Below, in pieces: positions 27,519 to 36,145 of a stretch of 64,000 nt of DNA. Both the position numbers and the translations under genes were made by a program. The notes beneath the pieces were generated by a model. It worked only from the letters and a program-made list of their open reading frames with translations, searched no databases and was not told the DNA's origin. Position 1 is the first letter of the stretch, and each line of letters opens with the position of its first letter. The stretch comes from Jejubacter sp036620675. Lineage in GTDB: Bacteria; Pseudomonadota; Gammaproteobacteria; Enterobacterales; Enterobacteriaceae. The stretch lies in the NCBI GenBank assembly GCA_036620675.1, contig JAZHEE010000007.1, one strand, 5' to 3'.

Positions 27519-28079
27519 ATGAAAAAGTTTGTAATGGCCGCGGCGCTGGTAATTGGCGGTCTGCTGGCAGGATGTAACCAGCTCACGTCTTATACTATCA
27601 GCGAGCAGGAGATTAATCAGGCGCTGGCGAAGCGTAATGACTTCTCCAAAGATATTGGCGTTCCCGGCGTGGCCGATGCCCATATCGTCCTGACCAATCT
27701 GGCCAGTAAAATCGGTCGCGAAGAACCGAATAAGGTAACGCTGACCGGTGATGCCCAATTGGATATGAGTTCACTATTCGGTAATCAGAAAGCCACCATG
27801 AAGCTAACGCTCAAGGCTGAGCCTTTCTTTAATGCCGAACAGGGCGCGATTTATCTGCGTGAAATGGAAGTGGTAGATACCACTATCGAGCCGCAAAAGA
27901 TGGAATCGGTGCTTCAGACTATCGTTCCTTATCTGAATCAGTCGTTGCGTAGCTACTTTAATCAGAAGCCAGCCTACGTTCTGAGTGAAGATCGCAGTAA
28001 AGGCGAAGCTATGGCGAAGAAATATGCCAAAGGCATTGAAGTGAAGCCTGGCGAAATTGTTATCCCCTTTACTGACTAA
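27519..28079 (+). CDS. yceB: YceB, DUF1439 lipoprotein
   Basis: A 186-residue lipoprotein with signal MKKFVMAAALVIGGLLAGC (Cys19) and a DUF1439 domain that in E. coli has a tubular lipid-binding-like fold; function unknown. The ATG at 27519 is chosen because AAGAGGA precedes it and it gives exactly the E. coli length; an in-frame ATG at 27501 would add six residues before the signal peptide. Confidence 0.93.
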   Translation: MKKFVMAAALVIGGLLAGCNQLTSYTISEQEINQALAKRNDFSKDIGVPGVADAHIVLTNLASKIGREEPNKVTLTGDAQLDMSSLFGNQKATMKLTLKAEPFFNAEQGAIYLREMEVVDTTIEPQKMESVLQTIVPYLNQSLRSYFNQKPAYVLSEDRSKGEAMAKKYAKGIEVKPGEIVIPFTD

Positions 28080-28089
28080 GCCCTCTTTT

Positions 28090-28116
28090 CCCCCCGGAAA
28101 ATTTCACGCCGGGGGG
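28090..28116 (+). terminator. GC-rich hairpin after yceB
   Basis: CCCCCCGG-N11-CCGGGGGG starts 11 bases after the yceB stop. There is no U-tract behind it, so it may stabilise the yceB 3' end rather than terminate by itself. Confidence 0.5.
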
Positions 28117-28121
28117 TGCAA

Positions 28122-28137
28122 AGGAAAACGTTTCCGC
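28122..28137 (+). promoter_or_regulatory. PurR operator of pyrC
   Basis: AGGAAAACGTTTCCGC matches 12 of 16 positions of the PurR consensus ACGCAAACGTTTGCGT, including the central AAACGTTT. E. coli pyrC is repressed by PurR from a site in its promoter. Confidence 0.7.
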
Positions 28138-28146
28138 TTATCCTTA

Positions 28147-28196
28147 GTGCCCGGCATAACCAGCCCCACCCGACCGATTTTCTTTAGCCGGAGCAC
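28147..28196 (+). promoter_or_regulatory. pyrC leader hairpin that can hide the ribosome site
   Basis: GTGC-C-CGGC (28147-28155), at the likely 5' end of the transcript, pairs with GCCG-GA-GCAC (28187-28196), which contains the GGAG ribosome site. This fits the known E. coli/Salmonella mechanism where CTP level selects the start nucleotide and so whether the hairpin can form. Confidence 0.62.
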
Positions 28197-28201
28197 CCTC
28201 C

Positions 28202-29248
28202 ATGACCGAACAGAACCAGGTTTTAAAAATCCGCCGCCCCGATGACTGGCACCTTCACCTGCGCGATGGTGAAATGCTGCAAACCGTCGTACCCTGGACC
28301 AGCGCCACCTTTGGCCGGGCGATAGTGATGCCCAACCTGGTTCCACCGGTAACCACGGTAGAAGCAGCTCAGGCTTACCGCCAGCGCATTCTGGACGCCG
28401 TCCCTGACGGTCATCGCTTCGAACCGCTGATGACCTGCTACCTGACCGATTCTCTCGAACCGAATGAGCTGGAACGTGGTATGCAGGCAGGCATTTTTAC
28501 CGCCGCGAAACTCTACCCGGCCAACGCTACCACCAACTCCAGCCACGGCGTCACCAGTATCGACGCCATTATGCCGGTACTGGAGCGGATGGAAAAAATC
28601 GGTATGCCGCTGCTGGTGCACGGTGAAGTCACCCACGCCGATATCGATATTTTCGACCGCGAAGCGCGCTTCATTGAAACCGTAATGGAGCCGCTGCGTA
28701 AGCGCCTTCCCGGCCTCAAAGTAGTGTTCGAGCATATCACCACCCGGGAAGCCGCCTGGTATGTACGCGATGGCAATGAGCGGCTGGCAGCCACCATTAC
28801 GCCTCAGCATCTGATGTTTAACCGCAACCACATGTTGGTGGGGGGCGTGCGTCCGCATCTGTACTGCCTGCCGATCCTCAAGCGCAATATCCATCAGCAG
28901 GCCCTGCGTGAACTGGTGGCCAGCGGCTGCGATCGGGTTTTCCTGGGTACCGACTCAGCACCTCATCCGCGCCATCGCAAAGAGGCTTGCTGCGGCTGTG
29001 CCGGCTGTTTTAATGCGCCGGCAGCCATGGGCGCCTACGCCACCGTATTTGAAGAACTGGAAGCTCTGGAGCATCTGGAAGCCTTCTGCTCGCTGAATGG
29101 CCCACGCTTTTACGGCCTGCCGGTTAATGAAGAGTTCATCGAGCTGGTACGCCAACCGAAGTCTATACCGGAAAGCATCGCCCTCAGCGACGATACGCTA
29201 ATCCCATTTCTTGCGGGCGAAACGCTGCCCTGGTCGGTAAAAAGCTAA
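28202..29248 (+). CDS. pyrC: Dihydroorotase PyrC
   Basis: A 348-residue zinc amidohydrolase that cyclises carbamoyl-aspartate to dihydroorotate in pyrimidine synthesis. Metal ligands are visible: DDWHLHLRDG (His17, His19), the carboxylated lysine in AAKLYPANATTNS (near 103), VHGEV (His near 140), FEHITT (His near 178) and GTDSAPH (Asp near 251). Length equals E. coli PyrC. Confidence 0.97.
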   Translation: MTEQNQVLKIRRPDDWHLHLRDGEMLQTVVPWTSATFGRAIVMPNLVPPVTTVEAAQAYRQRILDAVPDGHRFEPLMTCYLTDSLEPNELERGMQAGIFTAAKLYPANATTNSSHGVTSIDAIMPVLERMEKIGMPLLVHGEVTHADIDIFDREARFIETVMEPLRKRLPGLKVVFEHITTREAAWYVRDGNERLAATITPQHLMFNRNHMLVGGVRPHLYCLPILKRNIHQQALRELVASGCDRVFLGTDSAPHPRHRKEACCGCAGCFNAPAAMGAYATVFEELEALEHLEAFCSLNGPRFYGLPVNEEFIELVRQPKSIPESIALSDDTLIPFLAGETLPWSVKS

Positions 29249-29296
29249 GTTCAGTCAATAATTATCGTTCCCCCTGTTGCAAGCCATACCGTATGA

Positions 29297-29312
29297 CTGT
29301 ATATATATACAG
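29297..29312 (+). promoter_or_regulatory. LexA box of dinI
   Basis: CTGTATATATATACAG is a perfect 16-base palindrome with CTG-N10-CAG, 24 bases before the dinI start. Confidence 0.9.
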
Positions 29313-29335
29313 CACTATCAACAGGGGATTTTTCT

Positions 29336-29581
29336 ATGCGTATTGAAGTGACCATTGCCAGAACCACGTCGTTGCCGCCTGGTGCTATCGACGCGCTTAG
29401 CTGCGAGTTCTCACGTCGAATTGAAAATGCCTTTCCCGAAAGCCCGGGACAGGTACTGGTACGCTATGCCGCCAGCAATAACCTTTCCGTCATTGGTGGC
29501 TCGCCGGATGATAAAGAACGCATCCGCGATATTCTCCAGGAAACCTGGGAAAGCGCCGAAGACTGGTTTTACTCTGCCTGA
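29336..29581 (+). CDS. dinI: DNA damage-inducible protein DinI
   Basis: An 81-residue SOS protein that binds RecA filaments and tempers UmuD cleavage. It starts MRIEVTIART and ends in the acidic helix RDILQETWESAEDWFYSA that mimics DNA in the E. coli protein. A LexA box lies just upstream and a terminator just downstream, so it is a single-gene SOS unit. Confidence 0.95.
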   Translation: MRIEVTIARTTSLPPGAIDALSCEFSRRIENAFPESPGQVLVRYAASNNLSVIGGSPDDKERIRDILQETWESAEDWFYSA

Positions 29582-29610
29582 CCAGACACCCTCTCTTTTT
29601 GTGCTATTTT

Positions 29611-29636
29611 GCCGGGTGTCGCCACCCGGCTTTTTT
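29611..29636 (+). terminator. Terminator of dinI
   Basis: GCCGGGTG-TCGC-CACCCGGC followed by TTTTTT, 30 bases after the dinI stop. Confidence 0.92.
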
Positions 29637-29800
29637 GCTTCTTCGCTTTTTCTCGCTACGTTTTCTGAGAATATTCCTCATTATCATTCGCTGCTTTAAT
29701 CCTGCTCTCATTGAAATGATGATTTATTACCCACTTTAATCAAAAAAAGCATAATGGCCCGTTTTAATTTTTATTCGGACTGCCCCATCGATTGTTTTTT

Positions 29801-29809
29801 TGATATAAT
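29801..29809 (+). promoter_or_regulatory. Extended -10 promoter candidate for bssS
   Basis: TGATATAAT is a perfect extended -10 (TG-N-TATAAT) in an AT-rich spacer 74 bases before bssS. No good -35 is visible at 17 bases. Confidence 0.5.
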
Positions 29810-29882
29810 CATAATGCTTCACGAATAAAATATGCATTGATCCTCACAGTCCGTTGCCATAAACACGTATTAAGGGGGTATC

Positions 29883-30137
29883 ATGGAAAAAAATAACGAA
29901 GTAATTCAGACTCATCCCCTTGTAGGATGGGATATCAGCACCGTGGACAGTTACGATGCTCTGATGTTACGCCTGCACTACCTGACTGCAAATCAAGCGC
30001 ACCCGGACGAAACAGAGGTCGGCCAGACGTTGTGGCTAACCACCGACGTCGCCCGCCAGTTTATTTCTATTCTCGAGGCGGGAATAGCCAAAATCGAATC
30101 GGGAGAATACCCGGTGAATGACCATCTTAAGCATTAA
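29883..30137 (+). CDS. bssS: BssS, biofilm/indole-signal regulator
   Basis: An 84-residue small protein reported to affect biofilm formation and indole/AI-2 signalling in E. coli. The first 33 residues MEKNNEVIQTHPLVGWDIST... and EVGQTLWLTTDVARQFISIL are essentially identical to E. coli; the tail differs (YPVNDHLKH). Ribosome site AAGGGGG precedes the ATG. Monocistronic with its own terminator. Confidence 0.93.
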   Translation: MEKNNEVIQTHPLVGWDISTVDSYDALMLRLHYLTANQAHPDETEVGQTLWLTTDVARQFISILEAGIAKIESGEYPVNDHLKH

Positions 30138-30157
30138 ACCCAAAATTAAATCATAGC

Positions 30158-30182
30158 AAGGCGCCAGCTCGGCGCCTTTTTT
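30158..30182 (+). terminator. Terminator of bssS
   Basis: AAGGCGCC-AGCTC-GGCGCCTT continuing into TTTT, 21 bases after the bssS stop. Confidence 0.9.
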
Positions 30183-30254
30183 ATTTTTCGGGCTTGTGTG
30201 TTATCAGCAGGTTAATTACCCTGCAATGCATAGCAACATAACAGAGAGAACAGC

Positions 30255-31379
30255 ATGGATTACGATTTAATCATCGTCGGGAGCGGTTCGATCGGCGCCG
30301 CGGCTGGCTGGTACTCCACCCGCGCCGGGCTGCGAGTATTGATGACCGACAGTGCTCACCCGCCCCATGACGAAGGCAGCCATCACGGCGCCACCCGCCT
30401 GATCCGTCACGCCTACGGTGAGGGGGAAAAGTATCTGCCACTGGTGCTGAGAGCCCAGGAATTATGGAATGAATTGCACAAAGAGAGCGGCGAACGCATC
30501 TTTGTCCGCACCGGCGTGCTGAACCTCGGCCCCGCCAGCTCCGAATTTCTGCGTAACGTTAAGGAGAGCGCGGCACAGTGGAAACTGCCGCTGGAACAGC
30601 TGGATGCCAGCGAGTTAGTCCGGCGCTGGCCGCAGATCGCGGTGCCGGACAACTATCTGGGGCTGTTTGAACCGGATTCGGGCGTACTGTACTGCGAAAC
30701 GGCGATTACGGCCTGGATTCGCCTTGCCCGGGAAGCCGGCTGCGCCCAGCTGTTTAACTGCCCGGTCACGGCGATACGCCGCTGTGAGAGTGGGGTTGAA
30801 GTCGAAACGGTAGATGGCGTCTACAGCGCTCCCAGAATATTGATTAGCGCCGGCACCTGGGTAAAACGTCTGATCCCCGGTCTGCCCGTCACCCCGGTAC
30901 GCAAAATCTTCGCATGGCACCAGGCTGATGGCCGCTACAGCGCGGAAAATCACTTTCCGGCCTTTACCGGCGAGCTGCCCAACGGCGACCAGTTCTACGG
31001 CTTTCCGGCCGAAAATAACGAACTGAAAATCGGCAAACATAATGGCGGCCAGCCTATCGGCGCCCCCGATGAACGTAAACCCTTCGGCGCCCTACCCGGC
31101 GACGGCAGCGAGGTATTCAGCTTCCTGCGCCAGATTTTGCCCGGCGTGGGCGTTTGTCTGCACGGCGCGGCCTGTACCTACGATAATTCCCCGGACGAAG
31201 ACTTTATCATTGACCAGTTGCCGGATATGCCGGAAGCCATGGTGATAACCGGTCTGAGCGGCCATGGCTTCAAGTTCGCCAGCGTACTGGGCGAAATCGC
31301 CTGCGATTTTGCGCGCGGTAAAGCATCCTCCTTCGATCTCAATCCGTTCCGCCTGAGCCGTTTTGCTTCCGATAACTAA
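30255..31379 (+). CDS. solA: N-methyl-L-tryptophan oxidase SolA
   Basis: A 374-residue monomeric sarcosine oxidase-type flavoenzyme. The Rossmann FAD motif is IIVGSGSIGAAAGWY at residues 6-20; the flavin-linking cysteine is in the VCLHGAACTYDNSPD segment near 308; GLSGHGFKFASVLGE near the C-terminus is typical. ATG at 30255 follows GAGAGAACAGC. Confidence 0.93.
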   Translation: MDYDLIIVGSGSIGAAAGWYSTRAGLRVLMTDSAHPPHDEGSHHGATRLIRHAYGEGEKYLPLVLRAQELWNELHKESGERIFVRTGVLNLGPASSEFLRNVKESAAQWKLPLEQLDASELVRRWPQIAVPDNYLGLFEPDSGVLYCETAITAWIRLAREAGCAQLFNCPVTAIRRCESGVEVETVDGVYSAPRILISAGTWVKRLIPGLPVTPVRKIFAWHQADGRYSAENHFPAFTGELPNGDQFYGFPAENNELKIGKHNGGQPIGAPDERKPFGALPGDGSEVFSFLRQILPGVGVCLHGAACTYDNSPDEDFIIDQLPDMPEAMVITGLSGHGFKFASVLGEIACDFARGKASSFDLNPFRLSRFASDN

Positions 31380-31397
31380 GTCACAGGGACTGCCGGC

Positions 31398-32864
31398 TTA
31401 ACTACTGGCCGGCAGATTCTCTGCCTGGCGTTCCAGCTTCTGTACCAGACGGTGCGCCTCTTCCTCGCTACCGACCGCCGGTGCCGAGCCGCGCAGCGGC
31501 TTACGCGCGGTTTCACGCATAAAGAAGGCGGTAATCACCCCGATAACGCCGGCCCCCATCAGATACCAGGCAGGGATCATGACATTGCCGGTTTTTTCCA
31601 CCAGCCAGCTGGTCAGCAGCGGCGTGGTACCGCCAAACAGGGAAACAGACAGATTAAAACCAATCGCCAGCGCGCTGTAGCGGACTTCAGTGGTGAACAG
31701 CGCAGGCAGGGTCGCCGGCATAGTGCCGCTAAAGCAGGTATGCAATACCCCCAGGATAACCAGACCCAGGAAGATGGCAGGCAGTGAACCGCTACCAATC
31801 AGCCACAAAGCAGGGATAGCCAGTACGATAAGCCCGACGGCACCACACATTATCACCGGGCGCCGGCCAAGGCGGTCATTCCAGTAGCCCGAAGCCAGCG
31901 TCAGCGGCATCATGATAAACATCACTACCATCACCAGCATCAAACCGCTGAGCTCACTCATTCCCAGTACGCTGGTCAGATAGCTGGGCATATAGGAGGT
32001 CAGCATATAGTTGGAGACATTAAACAGCAGCACCAGACCGATACATTTCAGCATCGGAATGCGGTAGCGGGACAGCATCTCCCGCAATCCGGGCTGTGGC
32101 TTGTCGTGCTCCAGCGCCTCCTGCTTTTCCATATGTTTCTGGAAAGCCGGCGTCTCTTCAAGCTTCAGGCGGATATAGAGCCCGAACAGCCCCAGCGGGC
32201 CGGCAATGAAAAATGGAACGCGCCAGCCCCAGCTCAGAAGCTGTTCCTGAGTCAGTAGCGCGGTCATACCGGTGACCAGAATCGCTCCCAGCAGGTACCC
32301 CGAAAGCGTACCGAACTCCAGCCAACTGCCCATAAAGCCGCGCCGCTTATCAGTGGAATATTCTGCTATGAAGGTTGCCGCACCGCCATATTCGCCGCCG
32401 GTGGAGAACCCCTGAACCAGACGCGCCAGGAGCAGTAGCAGCGGCGCCGCAATACCTAACCGATCATAACCGGGGATCAGACCAATGCAGAAGGTTCCTG
32501 CCGCCATCATAATCATGGTGAAAGCCAGTACCTTCTGACGCCCGATGCGATCGCCTAACGGCCCAAACACCATGCCGCCCAGAGGACGAACCAGGAAAGC
32601 GGCGGCAAACGCGCCGAAGGTGGCTATCAACTGCACGGCGGGACTGCCACCGGGAAAAAAGACTTTACCAATAGTCACGGCAAGAAAGCTGTAAACGCCG
32701 AAGTCAAACCATTCCATGGCGTTACCCAGCGCTGCGGCGCCAACGGCGCGCTTCAGCATCTGCTTATCCACGATAGTAATATCGTCGACCGACAGCGTTT
32801 TTTTCTGGCGCTTGCGCCAGAAGGCATGGCGCCGGGTATGTTTATTTTCTAAATGATTGCTCAT
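31398..32864 (-). CDS. ProP-like MFS osmolyte/metabolite:H+ symporter
   Basis: A 488-residue major facilitator transporter with twelve predicted membrane helices. It is clearly related to ProP: AALGNAMEWFDFGVYSFLA, the loop motif GDRIGRQKVLA, and LVQGFSTGGEYGGA. It lacks the long C-terminal coiled coil of E. coli ProP; only a short tail (SEEEAHRLVQKLERQAENL) remains. E. coli has no such gene between solA and yceJ, so this is an insertion relative to that map. The substrate could be proline/betaine or another compatible solute or carboxylate; sequence alone does not decide. Confidence 0.82.
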   Translation of the reverse strand: MSNHLENKHTRRHAFWRKRQKKTLSVDDITIVDKQMLKRAVGAAALGNAMEWFDFGVYSFLAVTIGKVFFPGGSPAVQLIATFGAFAAAFLVRPLGGMVFGPLGDRIGRQKVLAFTMIMMAAGTFCIGLIPGYDRLGIAAPLLLLLARLVQGFSTGGEYGGAATFIAEYSTDKRRGFMGSWLEFGTLSGYLLGAILVTGMTALLTQEQLLSWGWRVPFFIAGPLGLFGLYIRLKLEETPAFQKHMEKQEALEHDKPQPGLREMLSRYRIPMLKCIGLVLLFNVSNYMLTSYMPSYLTSVLGMSELSGLMLVMVVMFIMMPLTLASGYWNDRLGRRPVIMCGAVGLIVLAIPALWLIGSGSLPAIFLGLVILGVLHTCFSGTMPATLPALFTTEVRYSALAIGFNLSVSLFGGTTPLLTSWLVEKTGNVMIPAWYLMGAGVIGVITAFFMRETARKPLRGSAPAVGSEEEAHRLVQKLERQAENLPASS

Positions 32865-33689
32865 GAATATCCCTCAGATAATAACCTGATTATGCTGACG
32901 GCATCATAGCTTTCCCGTCCTTGTCGCACGTGGTACTTCGCCACGCAGGGTGTGAAAGCTATAACGCAGTGAGATCTGCCGGACTCCGGTTACCCATAAC
33001 CGGAATACGAGGTGATGCGCTGTTCGGTAGCGGCGAATTTGCGCAGCTCCGTTTCAACACGCATAGCGCTTCTGTGACGGTACTGGCAGTACCACCACAG
33101 AGAACAGACCGGGGTGATGTCCACGGCGGGACGCCCCGACTTACATAACTTTAATTTATACAAAAAGCGGATTGTTATCAAGCTAACGATTTTTATTGCT
33201 GCATTTATCGTCATTTTGCAGTCATAAACACCAAAAAAAACAACCAATACAAATTAATAAACCATAAAAACCAAAAATCTGATGTGGGAATATCATCTGC
33301 TACGCAGCCAATAATCTTAATCGACATCGGCTAATTTACCCCTGCTCATGATAACAATGTGTAAAAACCGATATAAATGCACCCGTCATTCCTCCACCGC
33401 GAATATTATGTGCAACTGACAATTACTGACAAATGGTGAAAAAAATCTTTTTCAGAAAAATTATTTGATGATTCAAAAAATTAGAATAAGTGTTTATTTT
33501 TCATTATCCTATACCACACCTACGGTTCAATGCCGTAATTAATTCGGTAATACTGATAATAAATAGCGATTCTTTTTCATATTTTTTGAATATTATAAAA
33601 ATAAGATTCCGCAAGGTTATTTTTTTGTTGCAGACAGTTATTTTCCAGGACACATTTAGCATTACCGATAATTCTTTTGGCGATTTGAT
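32865..33689. other. Long spacer, second half strongly AT-rich
   Basis: About 825 bases between the transporter start and yceJ. The first 280 are GC-balanced and contain small hairpins (CCGGTTA-CCCA-TAACCGG at 32986-33003 and GGTACT-GGC-AGTACC near 33079-33093). From about 33140 to 33690 the DNA is very AT-rich with A and T runs, and short frames such as 33490-33759 look accidental. E. coli yceO, expected near here, is not seen. Confidence 0.5.
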
Positions 33690-34244
33690 ATGCAATGGCG
33701 TAATTCTCAATCACGCTACGGGCATCTTGCGATCCTGTTTCACTGGCTGGTGGCACTGACGGTCTATGGCATGTTCGGTCTGGGACTGTGGATGGTCACG
33801 CTGGGCTATTACGACGGCTGGTACCACAAAGCTCCCGAGCTGCATAAAAGCATCGGCATTGTGCTGCTGCTGGCAATGGTGGCACGCGTTATCTGGCGCA
33901 GGGTGTCGCCGCCTCCGCCTCCGCTCGCCAGCTATTCGCGCTTCACGCGCGTCAGCGCGGCGGCGGCACACCTGCTGCTCTATCTTGGCCTGTTCGCCAT
34001 TATTTTTACCGGCTACCTGATCTCTACCGCCGACGGCAAACCGATCAGCGTTTTCGGTTGGTTTGAGGTCCCCGCGACGCTAAGCGGCGCTGGAGAGCAG
34101 GCCGATCTGGCGGGGGATATTCACCTGTGGCTCGCCTGGAGCGTGGTTTTACTCTCCCTCGCTCATGGGCTGGCCGCATTAAAGCACCACTTAATCGATA
34201 AAGACGTTACGCTCTGGCGCATGCTGGGCAAAACGTCGCGTTAA
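33690..34244 (+). CDS. yceJ: YceJ, cytochrome b561-family membrane protein
   Basis: A 184-residue four-helix membrane protein with histidines suited to heme b binding (LFHWLVALTVYGMF, PELHKSIGI, HLWLAWSVV, LAHGLAALKHH). It resembles E. coli CybB/YceJ. It is followed 15 bases later by yceI, its usual partner. The ribosome site is weak (no clear GGAG before ATG). Confidence 0.9.
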   Translation: MQWRNSQSRYGHLAILFHWLVALTVYGMFGLGLWMVTLGYYDGWYHKAPELHKSIGIVLLLAMVARVIWRRVSPPPPPLASYSRFTRVSAAAAHLLLYLGLFAIIFTGYLISTADGKPISVFGWFEVPATLSGAGEQADLAGDIHLWLAWSVVLLSLAHGLAALKHHLIDKDVTLWRMLGKTSR

Positions 34245-34259
34245 CTATGGAGTGAAACG

Positions 34260-34832
34260 ATGAAAAAAAGCCTGCTGGGACTTACCCTTGGCGCCCTGAT
34301 GTTCACCAGCGGCACGGCGCTGGCCGCGGACTACAAGATCGATAAAGAGGGGCAACATGCCTTTATCAACTTCCGGATCCAGCACCTTGGCTACAGCTGG
34401 CTGTACGGAACCTTTAAAGACTTCGACGGCAGCTTTACTTTCGACGAAAAAAATCCTGCCGCCGATAAAGTTAGCGTCACCATCAATACCGAGAGCCTGG
34501 ATACCAACCATGCCGAACGCGACAAGCATCTGCGCAGCGCCGACTTCCTGAACACCGGAAAATTCCCGAAAGCCACCTTCACCTCAACCGACGTGAAGAA
34601 GGATGGTGATGAGCTGGATATCACCGGTAATCTGACCCTGAACGGGGTCACCAAACCGGTGAAACTGGAGGCAAAACTGCTGGGCCAGGGCGACGATCCC
34701 TGGGGCGGCTACCGCGCAGGCTTTGAAGCCGAAGGAAAAATCCGCCTGAAAGACTTCAATATCACCAAAGATCTGGGCCCGGCCTCTCAGGAAGTGGAAC
34801 TGATTATCTCTGTGGAAGGGGTTCGTCAGTAA
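34260..34832 (+). CDS. yceI: YceI, periplasmic polyisoprenoid-binding-type protein
   Basis: A 190-residue secreted protein with signal peptide ending at GTALAADY and a YceI lipocalin-like domain; related proteins bind polyisoprenoids such as ubiquinone-like chains. Conserved segments are HAFINFRIQHLGYSWLYGTF and NTGKFPKATF. Co-transcribed with the cytochrome b561-like YceJ. Confidence 0.94.
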   Translation: MKKSLLGLTLGALMFTSGTALAADYKIDKEGQHAFINFRIQHLGYSWLYGTFKDFDGSFTFDEKNPAADKVSVTINTESLDTNHAERDKHLRSADFLNTGKFPKATFTSTDVKKDGDELDITGNLTLNGVTKPVKLEAKLLGQGDDPWGGYRAGFEAEGKIRLKDFNITKDLGPASQEVELIISVEGVRQ

Positions 34833-34867
34833 TTGCCCTGCCCCGCCATCAGGCGGGGCGATTTTCC

Positions 34868-35917
34868 TTACTCCGGATCGGGTATGCCGGTCAACGTATT
34901 CAGCCTGCCGCGCGATTTATTAAAAATCTTCATTCCGTTTTCCCGCCTGGCCCGACGCTGGCGTTGTTCTTGCGGCGAAAGATGCAGCTCATCGCGGCAG
35001 CGTTCACTGCAGCAGCCCTGATACTGCTCCGCACAATGGGGACACTGAATGAACAGCAGGTGGCAACCGTCGTTTTTACAGTTGGTATGGCTGTCGCATG
35101 GGGTGCCGCACTGATGACAGTGGGCGATCACATCCTCAGTAATCCGCTCCCCAAGACGTTCGTCGAAAACAAAGTTTTTGCCCACAAATCGCACCGGCAA
35201 TCCCTGCTCTCTGGCACGCCGTGCGTACTCGATGATGCCACCCTCAATGTGATACACCTTATTAAACCCGTTATGGCGCATCCATGCACTGGCCTTTTCA
35301 CAGCGGATACCGCCAGTGCAGTACATCACAATCTTTTTGTCGCGATGCGGCTCCATCATCTCGACGGCTTTTGGCAACTGTTCGCGGAAGGTATCCGCCG
35401 GGATCTCCAGAGCCCGCTCAAAGTGGCCCACTTCGTACTCATAGTGATTACGCATATCGATAAACAGCGCGTCGGGATCGTCGAGCATGGCGTTCACTTC
35501 GTCGGCGGTCAGATACTCGCCCACATCGGAAGGATCAAAATGAGGATCGTCGATGCCGTCGGCCACGATACGGTCACGCACCTTCATCCGCAGCACCCAG
35601 AAAGACTTGCCATCATCGTCCAGCGCGATATTCAGCCGCAGGCCGTCCAGCGCCGGATGGAAGCCGTACAGCGTATTACGGAAATTCTCCAGGCGGCTCT
35701 GTGGTACGCTTATTTGCGCATTGATACCCTCATGAGCCAGATAGACCCGACCAAACACTTTAAGAGCCGTCAGCGCCTGATACAGCGCGTCGCGGGTTGC
35801 TTTGGGGTCATCAATGGTAAAATACTTATAGAATGAGATTGTGGTGCGCGGCTCGCTTTCAGCCAGCATGCGCGCTTTCAGCTCCTCATTGCTGATTCGG
35901 TTATGTAACACTGGCAT
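34868..35917 (-). CDS. trhO: tRNA U34 hydroxylase TrhO (YceA), rhodanese domain
   Basis: A 349-residue protein; E. coli YceA/TrhO hydroxylates uridine 34 in tRNAs toward 5-methoxy/5-carboxymethoxyuridine. An N-terminal UPF0176 domain is followed by a rhodanese domain with active cysteine in YCTGGIRCEKASAW and a C-terminal Cys-rich zinc-like segment (CHQCGTPCD, CPHCAEQYQGCCSERC). The start MPVLHNRISNEEL equals E. coli. Confidence 0.94.
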   Translation of the reverse strand: MPVLHNRISNEELKARMLAESEPRTTISFYKYFTIDDPKATRDALYQALTALKVFGRVYLAHEGINAQISVPQSRLENFRNTLYGFHPALDGLRLNIALDDDGKSFWVLRMKVRDRIVADGIDDPHFDPSDVGEYLTADEVNAMLDDPDALFIDMRNHYEYEVGHFERALEIPADTFREQLPKAVEMMEPHRDKKIVMYCTGGIRCEKASAWMRHNGFNKVYHIEGGIIEYARRAREQGLPVRFVGKNFVFDERLGERITEDVIAHCHQCGTPCDSHTNCKNDGCHLLFIQCPHCAEQYQGCCSERCRDELHLSPQEQRQRRARRENGMKIFNKSRGRLNTLTGIPDPE

Positions 35918-36082
35918 GGTGTTTTTTCCTGCAATAGGTTAACGCTTATTGATGGCGCGGCATCATATAGCAACAGCGGCTAATTTACATCCACACATTT
36001 TACGCTACATTCTGCACACAATATGATGCCATCAGCCACAGAGCGGTGATAGTTCAGTCATTCGTCCTTTGTGGTTTTGGCG

Positions 36083-36102
36083 GTGACACAAATAGATGTC
36101 AC
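36083..36102. promoter_or_regulatory. Dyad upstream of lpxL
   Basis: GTGACA-N8-TGTCAC is a perfect six-base dyad centred about 53 bases before the lpxL start. I do not recognise the binding protein; it could be chance. Confidence 0.25.
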
Positions 36103-36145
36103 AATATGGCTCTTCGTGGCGTTGCCATTTGTTTATGGAATTTTC

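Noticed and set aside
31390..31415. CTGCCGGC...GCCGGCAG hairpin between solA and the transporter
   Set aside because: It includes the transporter stop codon and has no T-tract in either direction, so I do not call it a terminator.
33490..33759. 89-codon ORF in the AT-rich spacer
   Set aside because: Composition is that of the spacer, there is no ribosome site, and it runs out of frame into yceJ.
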